Assembly (NCBI RefSeq): GCF_002553505.1
Contig: NZ_PDCP01000009.1
Coordinates: 61,074-125,073 of the forward strand
Source: Mycolicibacterium agri
GTDB lineage: Bacteria > Actinomycetota > Actinomycetes > Mycobacteriales > Mycobacteriaceae
DNA: 64,000 nucleotides
Reading direction: 5' to 3'
Shown: in pieces, positions 27,395 to 34,846 of the stretch
How the letters are laid out: every line of letters begins with the position of its first letter
How positions within the stretch are numbered: the first letter of the stretch is position 1
Notes under the pieces: model-generated
Database searches by the model: none
Told to the model about the DNA's origin: nothing
The model's input: only the letters and a program-made list of their open reading frames with translations
Position numbers and translations under genes: made by a program

Positions 27395-28353
27395 CGACGA
27401 CAATGCGCTGGGGCATCATCGGCGTCGGGGATGTCACGGAAGTCAAGAGCGGACCGGCTTTTCAACGCATCCCTGGCGTCGAACTCGTCGCGGTCATGCG
27501 TCGCACCGCCGAAAAGGCACGCGACTACGCCAGGAGGCACGGAGTTCCGCGGTGGTACTGCGACGCTGATGAAATCCTGCGCGCCGACGACATCGACGCG
27601 GTGTACATCGCCACCCACCCGAACAGTCACGCTGACTACACGCGCCGCGCCGCTGCTGCGGGCAAGGCAGTTTTCGTCGAAAAGCCCATGGCCGTCAACG
27701 CCGAGGAATGCCGTTCGATGACAACGGCCTGCCAGGCAGCGCGCGTGCCGCTTTGGGTGGCCTACTACCGGTGCGCCCTGCCTCGTTTCGAATACGTTCG
27801 CCGACTGATCGCCGACGGCGCCATCGGCGAAGTGCGGGCCGTGCATTCGATCCGGTTGCAGACTCCGCGGCCACAGGCGTGGCAGAACTCGGTCGGTTTG
27901 TCCGGCGGCGGCTGGTTCTTCGACGCCGCCTGCCACACTCTCGATTGGTTGGATCACGTATTCGGCCCGCTGAGCGACGTAGCCGGTCATGTCGTCGGCC
28001 ACGGTCGTGGTGTCGAGGACACCGTCAGCCTGTGCTACACGCTTCCAGGCGACATCATCGGCTCTGGCACATGGTGTTTCGACGCAGGCGTCGACCATGA
28101 CCGCACCGTGATCACTGGGACGCGCGGAACGGTGTCGTTATCGATTTCGGCGCCGGACCCGATCGAACTCAGACGGGACTCAGCGTCGGAGTACATAGAA
28201 ATTCCCGATCCGCCGCATGTGCACGAACCATTGATACGCACGATCGTTGACGAGTGGCGTCAGACCGGCGTCTGCGTCAGCACCGGTGTCAGCGCCACCC
28301 GGACGGCCGTCGTGATGGACGAACTGCTCGCAAATCTACGGGTGGTCGGGTAA
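27391..28353 (+). CDS. Gfo/Idh/MocA-family oxidoreductase
   Basis: A 320-residue NAD(P)-dependent dehydrogenase starting with GTG in a GTGA overlap. The Rossmann motif GIIGVGD is at residues 8-14, the family EKP motif at 97-99 with the Lys in place, and a CHTLDWLDHVFG segment carries the usual His and Asp of the second domain. Members oxidise sugars, inositols or sugar acids. It is the last gene before the second copy of the palindromic element. Confidence 0.9.
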   Translation: MTTTMRWGIIGVGDVTEVKSGPAFQRIPGVELVAVMRRTAEKARDYARRHGVPRWYCDADEILRADDIDAVYIATHPNSHADYTRRAAAAGKAVFVEKPMAVNAEECRSMTTACQAARVPLWVAYYRCALPRFEYVRRLIADGAIGEVRAVHSIRLQTPRPQAWQNSVGLSGGGWFFDAACHTLDWLDHVFGPLSDVAGHVVGHGRGVEDTVSLCYTLPGDIIGSGTWCFDAGVDHDRTVITGTRGTVSLSISAPDPIELRRDSASEYIEIPDPPHVHEPLIRTIVDEWRQTGVCVSTGVSATRTAVVMDELLANLRVVG

Positions 28354-28365
28354 TCCCCGTCGCAT

Positions 28366-28445
28366 AGCCCCTCCCCCTTTACCGCGAGCGTGCGTGTCTG
28401 CAGGCGACACGCCGTAGAAATTCGGGAGTTCACGCACGCTCGCGG
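28366..28445 (+). repeat. dispersed palindromic element, copy 2
   Basis: The C-rich leader AGCCCCTCCCCC starts at 28366. Perfect 15-bp arms lie at 28382-28396 and 28431-28445, with the same inner GTGTC/GACAC dyad as copy 1. The stretch from arm to arm differs from copy 1 at only two positions and has the same orientation. It follows the last gene of the catabolic region. Confidence 0.87.
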
Positions 28446-28470
28446 CCGGTGAGGTGGCACGCTGCAGGGC

Positions 28471-28998
28471 GTGAGCACCCCGGCAGAGCCTCGGATCGTC
28501 GTCGACACCGGCGGGCTCCTCGTGACCGATGACGGTCGACGAGTCCTGGTGATCGACCGCCGCACGGGCGCTCTCGCGGTGACGGCGTTCGTGCTCGGCG
28601 TGCTGACGCTCGTCGTCGGCGGCTTCGGTGTGGTCGCGCTCGTGACCGGCACGCCGTCGTCGACCTTAGGCGCAATGTTCACCGGCGTCGGTGTCGCGCT
28701 GGCTTTACTGACGTTTCTCGTGGTGCGCAAGATCCAGCGGCGCCGTTGTCAACCGTTGGGCCACTGTCGGCCGGTGGCCGTGATCGACCGTAAGCTCGGC
28801 TTGTTCAGTTATCGCGGCGGCGCACTGGTGCAATTGGATCAGGTGCAGTTCGCACGCAAGCTCCAAATCGGTCCCAGCTCACCGAAATTAGTCGCTGTCA
28901 CGCCAGGCGGAACACTTGTCCTCAAGCGCGGCAACCCATTCGACGGCGGAATCGGCGGTGTCGACGAGCTACTCAACTCCGTGGCACGCGCCAAATGA
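28471..28998 (+). CDS. small membrane protein of unknown function
   Basis: A 175-residue protein starting with GTG 26 bases after the right arm of repeat copy 2. Two hydrophobic helices (about residues 34-60 and 66-86) are followed by a basic stop (RKIQRRR) and a soluble C-terminal half of about 85 residues with alternating beta-like pattern. I do not recognise a named family. It sits alone between repeat copies 2 and 3, which are inverted to each other. Confidence 0.7.
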   Translation: MSTPAEPRIVVDTGGLLVTDDGRRVLVIDRRTGALAVTAFVLGVLTLVVGGFGVVALVTGTPSSTLGAMFTGVGVALALLTFLVVRKIQRRRCQPLGHCRPVAVIDRKLGLFSYRGGALVQLDQVQFARKLQIGPSSPKLVAVTPGGTLVLKRGNPFDGGIGGVDELLNSVARAK

Positions 28999-29014
28999 CC
29001 GCGTTCATCCCCGA

Positions 29015-29092
29015 CGAGCGTGCGCAAACTCGGGTAAAAAGGCGGCGTGTCGCCTGCAGACACGCACGCTCGCGATAGGAAGGGTGAGGGGC
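29015..29092 (-). repeat. dispersed palindromic element, copy 3 (inverted)
   Basis: This copy is the reverse complement of copies 1 and 2. Arms CGAGCGTGCG (29015-29024) and CGCACGCTCG (29063-29072) are shorter, with 10 perfect pairs; the strongly conserved part is 29044-29074. The C-rich leader appears on the other strand as GGGTGAGGGGCTG up to about 29094. It lies between the small membrane protein and the peroxidase gene. Confidence 0.75.
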
Positions 29093-29187
29093 TGCAGAAA
29101 GGGTGGGGCACGGGAAGGTGAGGGGATTACGAAACTGTGACCGCCGCCGCTGAGTGACAATTCTGCACGGGTAACTCCAAGGTTGCT

Positions 29188-30300
29188 GTGGTAGGCCTTG
29201 GAGTTGTGGACAAGCCCCCCAAGAAATCGCTGAGTTGGCACGGGACACCACTCACCCGGCGCTCGGTACTCGCCGGTGCCGCGGCCGTCGGCGCGTTTCT
29301 CATCGTCGATTTCGGCGCTGTGGCCTATGCGAACAATTGGATCGCCGGCGGCAGGCGCCTGACCCGCGCCGACTTCATCGACCTTTTCCGCGCCGTTTCC
29401 GGCAACCACCCCGGCTTCCGAAAGAACCACGCCAAGGGCGTCGCCGTCACCGGATACTTCGACAGCAACGGCGACGGTTGCGCGCTGTCCAAGGCCGTCG
29501 TCTTCGCGGCCGGTCGTACACCGGTGTCAGGCCGGTTCTCGCTTTCCGGTGGTGACCCCGATGCCGCCGACACTGCCGGTGCCGCACGCGGTCTCGGATT
29601 GGCGTTCGCGTTTCCCGACGGCAGCCAGTGGCGCACAGCGATGATCAATCTGCCTGTGTTCCCGGACAATTCGCCGCAGGGCTTCTACGACCGGACACTC
29701 GCGTCGAAGCCGGTGCCCTCAACCGGTCAGCCCGATCCCGCAGCGATGTCGGCGTTCCTGGCCGCCCACCCGGAAACAAAAGCGGCGATGGCGATCATCA
29801 AAACGCAGCCGCCGACAAAAGGTTTCGCCGACAGCACATTCCGTTCACTCAACACCTTCTTCTTCGTCGACGACGCCGGAACCCGCACCCCGGTGCGGTG
29901 GTCCTTCGTTCCGCAACAGGATGCCGCACCGCCAAAAACGGGTGAGCCAGACATGCTGTTCGACGCCCTGATTCGGCAGATGCAAACCGGTCCACTGCAG
30001 TGGAAGCTGGTCCTGACCGTCGGCACACCCGACGACCCAGTCACCGACCCGACGCTGCCGTGGCCGGGCGATCGGCGCACCGTGGACGCGGGCACACTCA
30101 CGCTGACCACCATCGAGGCCGACCAGCCGGGCAACGCACGCGACATCAACTTCGATCCGCTCGTGCTGCCAGAAGGTATCGAGCCCTCCGACGACCCCCT
30201 GCTCAGCGCTCGGTCTGCGGTCTATGCGGCCTCGTACCGGGCACGAACAAGCGAACCGCAGTCACCGGCAACGGTGCAAGTGAACGAGGTGACCTCATGA
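29188..30300 (+). CDS. Tat-exported catalase-related peroxidase
   Basis: A protein of up to 370 residues with the catalase core fold but much shorter than true catalases. The distal-heme region RKNHAKGVAVTGYFDSNG holds the catalytic His near residue 81, and a C-terminal RSAVYAASYRAR region can supply the axial Tyr. The N-terminus has a twin-arginine signal (LTRRSVLAG followed by a hydrophobic stretch), so a folded heme protein is probably exported. Start is uncertain between GTG at 29188 and GTG at 29206. Its gene overlaps the cytochrome b561 gene by four bases, which suggests electrons come from the quinol pool. Confidence 0.87.
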   Translation: MVGLGVVDKPPKKSLSWHGTPLTRRSVLAGAAAVGAFLIVDFGAVAYANNWIAGGRRLTRADFIDLFRAVSGNHPGFRKNHAKGVAVTGYFDSNGDGCALSKAVVFAAGRTPVSGRFSLSGGDPDAADTAGAARGLGLAFAFPDGSQWRTAMINLPVFPDNSPQGFYDRTLASKPVPSTGQPDPAAMSAFLAAHPETKAAMAIIKTQPPTKGFADSTFRSLNTFFFVDDAGTRTPVRWSFVPQQDAAPPKTGEPDMLFDALIRQMQTGPLQWKLVLTVGTPDDPVTDPTLPWPGDRRTVDAGTLTLTTIEADQPGNARDINFDPLVLPEGIEPSDDPLLSARSAVYAASYRARTSEPQSPATVQVNEVTS

Positions 30301-30824
30301 CGACGCTGGCCTCGCGCTATCCGATCCGCACCCGTGTGCTGCACTGGCTGACCGCGCTACTGGTTTTCGCCGCGCTGTTCGTCGGGTTCGTCATGGTGAA
30401 CTCGATCGGCTCGTACCACGTGTTGGTGGGCGTGCACATGACGCTCGGCGTGACGATCCTCGTGATCGTGGTCGTGCGGGTGGCGAACCGGTTCACCCAC
30501 CGTGCACCACGGCTGCCCGATTCCGTCGGCCGGCTCGAACACAAGCTCGTCGTCGGCTCCGAGCTGACCCTGTATGCCGTGATGCTCGCGCAGCCGCTCG
30601 TGGGTTGGGCGATGGTGTCGGCGTCCGGAACGCCCCCAGTGATCTTCGGGAGTCTGCGACTGCCGCGGGTAGCACCCTTCGATGCTGACCTGTATTCCGT
30701 TCTGCGCCAGATACATTCGGTACTCGCCTACCTGCTGGTCGCGGTGATCGCTGCGCACATCTCGGCGGTCCTGCTGCACACCCTGACGCTGCGCGATCGG
30801 ATGCTGGCGCGAATGACGTTCTGA
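30297..30824 (+). CDS. cytochrome b561 family membrane protein
   Basis: A 175-residue four-helix membrane protein from the ATG at 30297, in an ATGA overlap with the peroxidase gene. Candidate heme ligands are His16 (RVLHWLT), His41/His47 (YHVLVGVHMTLG) and a late pair in QIHSVLAYLLV and IAAHISAV. Such proteins pass electrons from quinol across the membrane. With the exported catalase-like protein it resembles a two-gene quinol-peroxidase unit (inference). Confidence 0.88.
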   Translation: MTTLASRYPIRTRVLHWLTALLVFAALFVGFVMVNSIGSYHVLVGVHMTLGVTILVIVVVRVANRFTHRAPRLPDSVGRLEHKLVVGSELTLYAVMLAQPLVGWAMVSASGTPPVIFGSLRLPRVAPFDADLYSVLRQIHSVLAYLLVAVIAAHISAVLLHTLTLRDRMLARMTF

Positions 30825-30846
30825 CCCGACGGGCTGACCCCGCCGG

Positions 30847-32109
30847 TTATCCCCGCAGCCGGGACAACACCTCGGCGACCACATCGTCGACGGCGACGTC
30901 GACCTGCTCACCGCTGGACAGGTCCTTCACACCGATCGTGCCCGCCTCGAGGTCGCGATCGCCTGCCACCAACGCGATCGACGCACCGGACCGGTCCGCC
31001 GCGCGCATGGCACCTTTCACACCGCGGTCGCCGTAGGCGAGGTCGACGCGCACGCCCGCCGCGCGCAATTGCGCCGCCAGCACCGACAACCGCATCTTGG
31101 CCTGCTCGCCCAGCGGCACACCGAACACGTCGACACGAGCGGTCGAGCCGACCGTCTTGCCTTCGGCCTTCAGCGCCAACATCGTGCGGTCCACACCCAG
31201 CCCGAAACCGATGCCGGACAGATCTTTTCCGCCGAGCTGGCGCATCAGCCCGTCGTAGCGTCCGCCACCGCCGATGCCCGACTGGGCACCCAGCCCGTCG
31301 TGGACGAACTCGAACGTGGTCTTCGTGTAGTAGTCCAGCCCGCGCACCATCCGCGGGTTGATCGCATATGGCACGCCGAGCGCATCCAGATGCGCCAGCA
31401 CCGTGTCGAAATGCTGCTTGGCCGAATCCGAAAGATGGTCGAGCATCACCGGCGCGTCGGCCGTCATCTCTCGCACATGCGGACGCTTGTCGTCCAGCAC
31501 CCGTAGCGGGTTGATCTCGGCGCGGCGGCGGGTCTCCTCATCGAGATCGAGTTTGAACAGGAACTCCTGCAACAACTCTCGATACTGCGGCCGACAGGTG
31601 TCATCGCCCAGCGACGTGATCTCCAGGCGGAAGCCGTCTAAGCCGAGCGACCGGAAACCGGCGTCGGCGACCGCGATCACCTCCGCGTCGAGCGCCGGAT
31701 CGTCGACGCCGATGGCCTCCACCCCGACCTGTTGCAGCTGCCGATAGCGGCCGGCCTGCGGACGCTCATAACGGAAGAACGGACCAGCGTAGACGAGTTT
31801 CACCGGCAGCGGCCCGCGATCCAGGCCGTGCTCGATGACCGCGCGGATCACACCCGCGGTCCCTTCGGGGCGGAGCGTGACCGACCGGTCGCCGCGGTCG
31901 GCGAAGGTGTACATCTCCTTGCTGACCACATCGGTCGACTCGCCCACACCGCGGGCGAACAACGCGGTGTCCTCGAAGATCGGCAACTCGATGTCGGCGT
32001 AGCCGGCGCGGCGCGCGGTGGCAATCAATCCGTCGCGCACCGCGACGAACTGCGCGGATTCCGGTGGCAGGTAATCGGGAACGCCCTTGGGCGCTTGAAA
32101 CTGAGTCAC
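30847..32109 (-). CDS. hisS: histidine-tRNA ligase
   Basis: A 420-residue class II aminoacyl-tRNA synthetase that charges tRNA-His. Class II motif 2 appears as [14 protein letters not shown] with [13 protein letters not shown], the His-specific loops are [12 protein letters not shown] and GGGGRYDGL, and motif 3 is [11 protein letters not shown]-terminal anticodon-binding domain of about 95 residues follows. Its start overlaps the GloB-like gene by four bases, so the two are co-transcribed. Confidence 0.97.
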   Translation of the reverse strand: MTQFQAPKGVPDYLPPESAQFVAVRDGLIATARRAGYADIELPIFEDTALFARGVGESTDVVSKEMYTFADRGDRSVTLRPEGTAGVIRAVIEHGLDRGPLPVKLVYAGPFFRYERPQAGRYRQLQQVGVEAIGVDDPALDAEVIAVADAGFRSLGLDGFRLEITSLGDDTCRPQYRELLQEFLFKLDLDEETRRRAEINPLRVLDDKRPHVREMTADAPVMLDHLSDSAKQHFDTVLAHLDALGVPYAINPRMVRGLDYYTKTTFEFVHDGLGAQSGIGGGGRYDGLMRQLGGKDLSGIGFGLGVDRTMLALKAEGKTVGSTARVDVFGVPLGEQAKMRLSVLAAQLRAAGVRVDLAYGDRGVKGAMRAADRSGASIALVAGDRDLEAGTIGVKDLSSGEQVDVAVDDVVAEVLSRLRG

Positions 32110-32792
32110 AAAGTCAAACCTTCGAGGAACGGGTTGGTGCGGCGTTCGAGGCCGATCGTGGACTTCTCGCCGTGCCCCGGTAGTACCACGGTGTCGTCGT
32201 CGAGCACCATCAGTTTTGTCATGATCGAGTCCAGCAGGTCGCGGCCGCTGCCGCCCGGCAGGTCGGTGCGCCCGACCGACTGACGGAACAGGGTATCGCC
32301 GGTGAACACCACCTCGGGCCCATCGGCGGCCACCCGGAACACCACCGACCCGCGGGTGTGTCCGGGCGTGTGATCGACGGTCACCACCGTGTCGGCGATG
32401 TCCAGCTTGTCGCCGTCGCGGTCGAGTTCGACAACTTGCCTGGGCTCACGGAACAGGGCACCGAACGCAGATCGGGCAATTCCCCCGATCACACCACGCC
32501 CGAATCCCTTGATCGGGTCGGTCAGCATGAACCGGTCCTCGGGGTGGATGTAGGCCGGGCACCCGTAGGTGTCGGCGACCTTCTGCGCTGACCAGATGTG
32601 ATCGAGGTGGCCGTGGGTCAGCAGCACCGCCGCCGGTGTCAGCCGATTCTCGTCCAGGATCCGGCGAAGTCGATCCATGGCCCGCTGGCCAGGGTCGACG
32701 ACGATCGCGTCCGCGCCGGCGTGTTGGGCCACCACATAGCAATTGCAGGCCAACATGCCCGCCGGAAATCCGGTGATGAACACGACGTTCAT
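32106..32792 (-). CDS. metallo-beta-lactamase fold hydrolase, glyoxalase II-like
   Basis: A 228-residue protein from the ATG at 32792. The binuclear metal motif THGHLDH spans residues 59-65 (His60, His62, Asp64, His65); further ligands are the His in HTPGHTRGS, the Asp in FTGDTLF and the His in VLPGHGEKS. The family hydrolyses thioesters such as S-lactoylglutathione; in glutathione-free mycobacteria the thiol is probably mycothiol or another one. It is paired with hisS as in M. tuberculosis. Confidence 0.9.
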   Translation of the reverse strand: MNVVFITGFPAGMLACNCYVVAQHAGADAIVVDPGQRAMDRLRRILDENRLTPAAVLLTHGHLDHIWSAQKVADTYGCPAYIHPEDRFMLTDPIKGFGRGVIGGIARSAFGALFREPRQVVELDRDGDKLDIADTVVTVDHTPGHTRGSVVFRVAADGPEVVFTGDTLFRQSVGRTDLPGGSGRDLLDSIMTKLMVLDDDTVVLPGHGEKSTIGLERRTNPFLEGLTL

Positions 32793-32889
32793 TTTCCCAT
32801 GCCCGACCGGTGCCGCGGTTTTCCCACCCCCAGCCCATCGTGGGCCTCTTGGCCCACGCTCAGCTGCTGCTGGCACACTCGTTGCGGAT

Positions 32890-32922
32890 CGATCAGCACA
32901 CCGATCAGCACACTCAGCACAC
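32890..32922. repeat. 2.75 copies of a 12-bp tandem repeat in the ppiB leader
   Basis: CGATCAGCACAC occurs twice in tandem (32890-32901, 32902-32913) and is followed by TCAGCACAC (32914-32922), which runs directly into the AAGGAGGA ribosome binding site at 32923-32930. Such a repeat can vary in copy number by slippage and might alter the leader. Confidence 0.8.
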
Positions 32923-32938
32923 AAGGAGGACCACGGCG

Positions 32939-33814
32939 GTGCCGACCAACGAACAGCGGCGCGCAGCAGCAAAGCGCAAACTCGAGCGGCAACTGGAGCG
33001 ACGGGCCGCGCAGGCGCGCAGGCGTCGCCTCTACACGATCATCGGTTCCGCCGTTGCCGTCGTCGCCGTGATCGCCGCGGTCGGGATCTTCGTGTTCACC
33101 AGGGGCGATTCGGACAACACCGCCACCGCGGCCACCACCACCCCGAGCGCTTCGCCGACGGAATCGGTGGAGGTCACGCAGGGCGGCCTGCCGCCGTTCA
33201 ATCCGCCGGCCGATCTGGGCGCCGACTGCCAGTACCCCGCGGCGCAGCCGGCCAGCAAGCCGAACACGCCGCCGCGCACCGGCAAGGTGCCGACCGAGCC
33301 CGCGCAGGTCAGCGCCAGCATGTCGACCGACCAGGGCAACATCGGTCTGATGCTCGACAACGCCAAGGCGCCGTGCACGGTCAACAGCTTCGCCAGCCTG
33401 GCCCAGCAGGGCTACTTCAACGACACCCCCTGCCACCGGTTGACCACCGGCGGCGGGCTGTCGGTGCTGCAGTGCGGCGACCCGACCGGAACGGGCAGCG
33501 GCGGGCCGGGCTACCAGTTCGCCAACGAGTACCCGACCAACCAGTTCCAGCCCGATGACCCCAAGCTGCAGAACCCGGTGCTGTACCCGCGGGGCACGCT
33601 GGCGATGGCCAACGCCGGTCCCGGCACCAACGGCAGCCAGTTCTTCCTCGTCTACAAGGATTCGATGCTGCCGCCGAACTACACGGTGTTCGGCACGATC
33701 GACGACACCGGCCTGGCGACGCTGGACAAGATCGCCGCGGGCGGCGTCGAAGGCGGCGGGCAGGACGGTAAGCCGGCCATTCCGGTGACGGTCAAGTCCA
33801 TCGGGCTGGACTAA
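32939..33814 (+). CDS. ppiB: membrane-anchored cyclophilin-type peptidyl-prolyl isomerase
   Basis: A 291-residue protein from the GTG at 32939, chosen because AAGGAGGA lies eight bases upstream. An Arg/Lys-rich cytoplasmic N-terminus (residues 1-30) precedes one membrane helix (about 32-54) and a Thr/Ser/Pro linker; the cyclophilin domain follows from about residue 125. Catalytic-site segments CHRLTTGGGLSVLQCGDPTG and GTLAMANAGPGTNGSQFF are intact. It should speed proline isomerisation of proteins outside the membrane. Two Cys residues near the active site could form a disulfide. Confidence 0.92.
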   Translation: MPTNEQRRAAAKRKLERQLERRAAQARRRRLYTIIGSAVAVVAVIAAVGIFVFTRGDSDNTATAATTTPSASPTESVEVTQGGLPPFNPPADLGADCQYPAAQPASKPNTPPRTGKVPTEPAQVSASMSTDQGNIGLMLDNAKAPCTVNSFASLAQQGYFNDTPCHRLTTGGGLSVLQCGDPTGTGSGGPGYQFANEYPTNQFQPDDPKLQNPVLYPRGTLAMANAGPGTNGSQFFLVYKDSMLPPNYTVFGTIDDTGLATLDKIAAGGVEGGGQDGKPAIPVTVKSIGLD

Positions 33815-33820
33815 CGCCGC

Positions 33821-34810
33821 GTGACGACGCCTCCGCCGCCGCCTCCGTACGGCGGCTATCCACCGCCGTACGACCCCTACGCCTACCAGCGGCCACGCCC
33901 GACGAACGGCTGGGCGATCGCGTCGCTGGTCTGCGCGTTTGTGTTCGCGCCGCTGGGCATCGTCTTCGGCCACATCTCGCTGTCGCAGATCAAGCGCAGC
34001 GGCGAGGAGGGCCGTGGGCTGGCGGTGGCCGGGCTGGTCATCGGCTATGTGATCACCGTCGGCTCGATCATCGTGCTGGCCGCGGTCGTGGTGCTGTCCA
34101 TCGCGACGGTGCGTCACCTCGAGGAACAATCCCGGTTGCAGCCCGGCATCACCGCAGCGCCGACGGCGCCGGGCAACGGCCTGCCGGAGTTCACTCCCCC
34201 GCCCGACCTCGGCGCTAATTGCGCCTACCCGTCCACGACCGAGCCGGCGAGCAAGCCGAACAAGCCGCCGCGGTCGGGCCGGGTCCCGACCACCCCGCAG
34301 TGGGTCAGTGCCAGCATGTCGACCAATCGCGGCAATATCGGGCTGCAGTTGGACAACGGCAAGGCGCCGTGCACCGTGAACAATTTCGCCAGCCTCGCCC
34401 AGCAGGGCTTCTTCGACGAGACGACCTGTCATCGACTGACGACGGCGCCGCAACTGGGCGTGCTGCAGTGCGGCGACCCGACCGGAACGGGCACCGGCGG
34501 GCCGGGCTACCGCTTCGCCAACGAGTACCCCACCAACCAGTTCCGCATTTCCGACCCGGCGTTGCGAACGCCGGTGGTGTATCCGCGCGGCACGCTGGCG
34601 ATGGCCAACGCCGGTCCCGGCACCAACGGCAGCCAATTCTTCCTCGTCTACAAAGACTCGATGCTGCCGCCGACCTACACCGCCTTCGGCACGATCGACG
34701 CCACCGGGCTGGCGACGCTGGACAAGATCGCCGCGGCAGGTGTCACCGGCGCGAGCGATGACGGCAAGCCGGCGAACAGCGTGACGATCGAGTCCATCCG
34801 CCTCGACTAG
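33821..34810 (+). CDS. second cyclophilin, fused to a Pro-rich DUF4190-type membrane module
   Basis: A 329-residue paralogue starting with GTG six bases after ppiB. The N-terminus is Pro/Tyr-rich (PPPPPPYGGYPPPYDPY), then a two-helix DUF4190-like module (GWAIASLVCAFVFAPLGI, ISLSQIKRSGEEGRGLA, then a second helix), then a cyclophilin domain from about residue 155 very close to that of ppiB, with stretches identical even at DNA level. CHRLTTAPQLGVLQCGDPTG and GTLAMANAGPGTNGSQFF are intact. It most likely arose by tandem duplication with a change of the N-terminal anchor. Confidence 0.9.
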   Translation: MTTPPPPPPYGGYPPPYDPYAYQRPRPTNGWAIASLVCAFVFAPLGIVFGHISLSQIKRSGEEGRGLAVAGLVIGYVITVGSIIVLAAVVVLSIATVRHLEEQSRLQPGITAAPTAPGNGLPEFTPPPDLGANCAYPSTTEPASKPNKPPRSGRVPTTPQWVSASMSTNRGNIGLQLDNGKAPCTVNNFASLAQQGFFDETTCHRLTTAPQLGVLQCGDPTGTGTGGPGYRFANEYPTNQFRISDPALRTPVVYPRGTLAMANAGPGTNGSQFFLVYKDSMLPPTYTAFGTIDATGLATLDKIAAAGVTGASDDGKPANSVTIESIRLD

Positions 34811-34846
34811 ACCCGATCCTTGGCGCGGTAGAAGAGGGGGTCCGGC

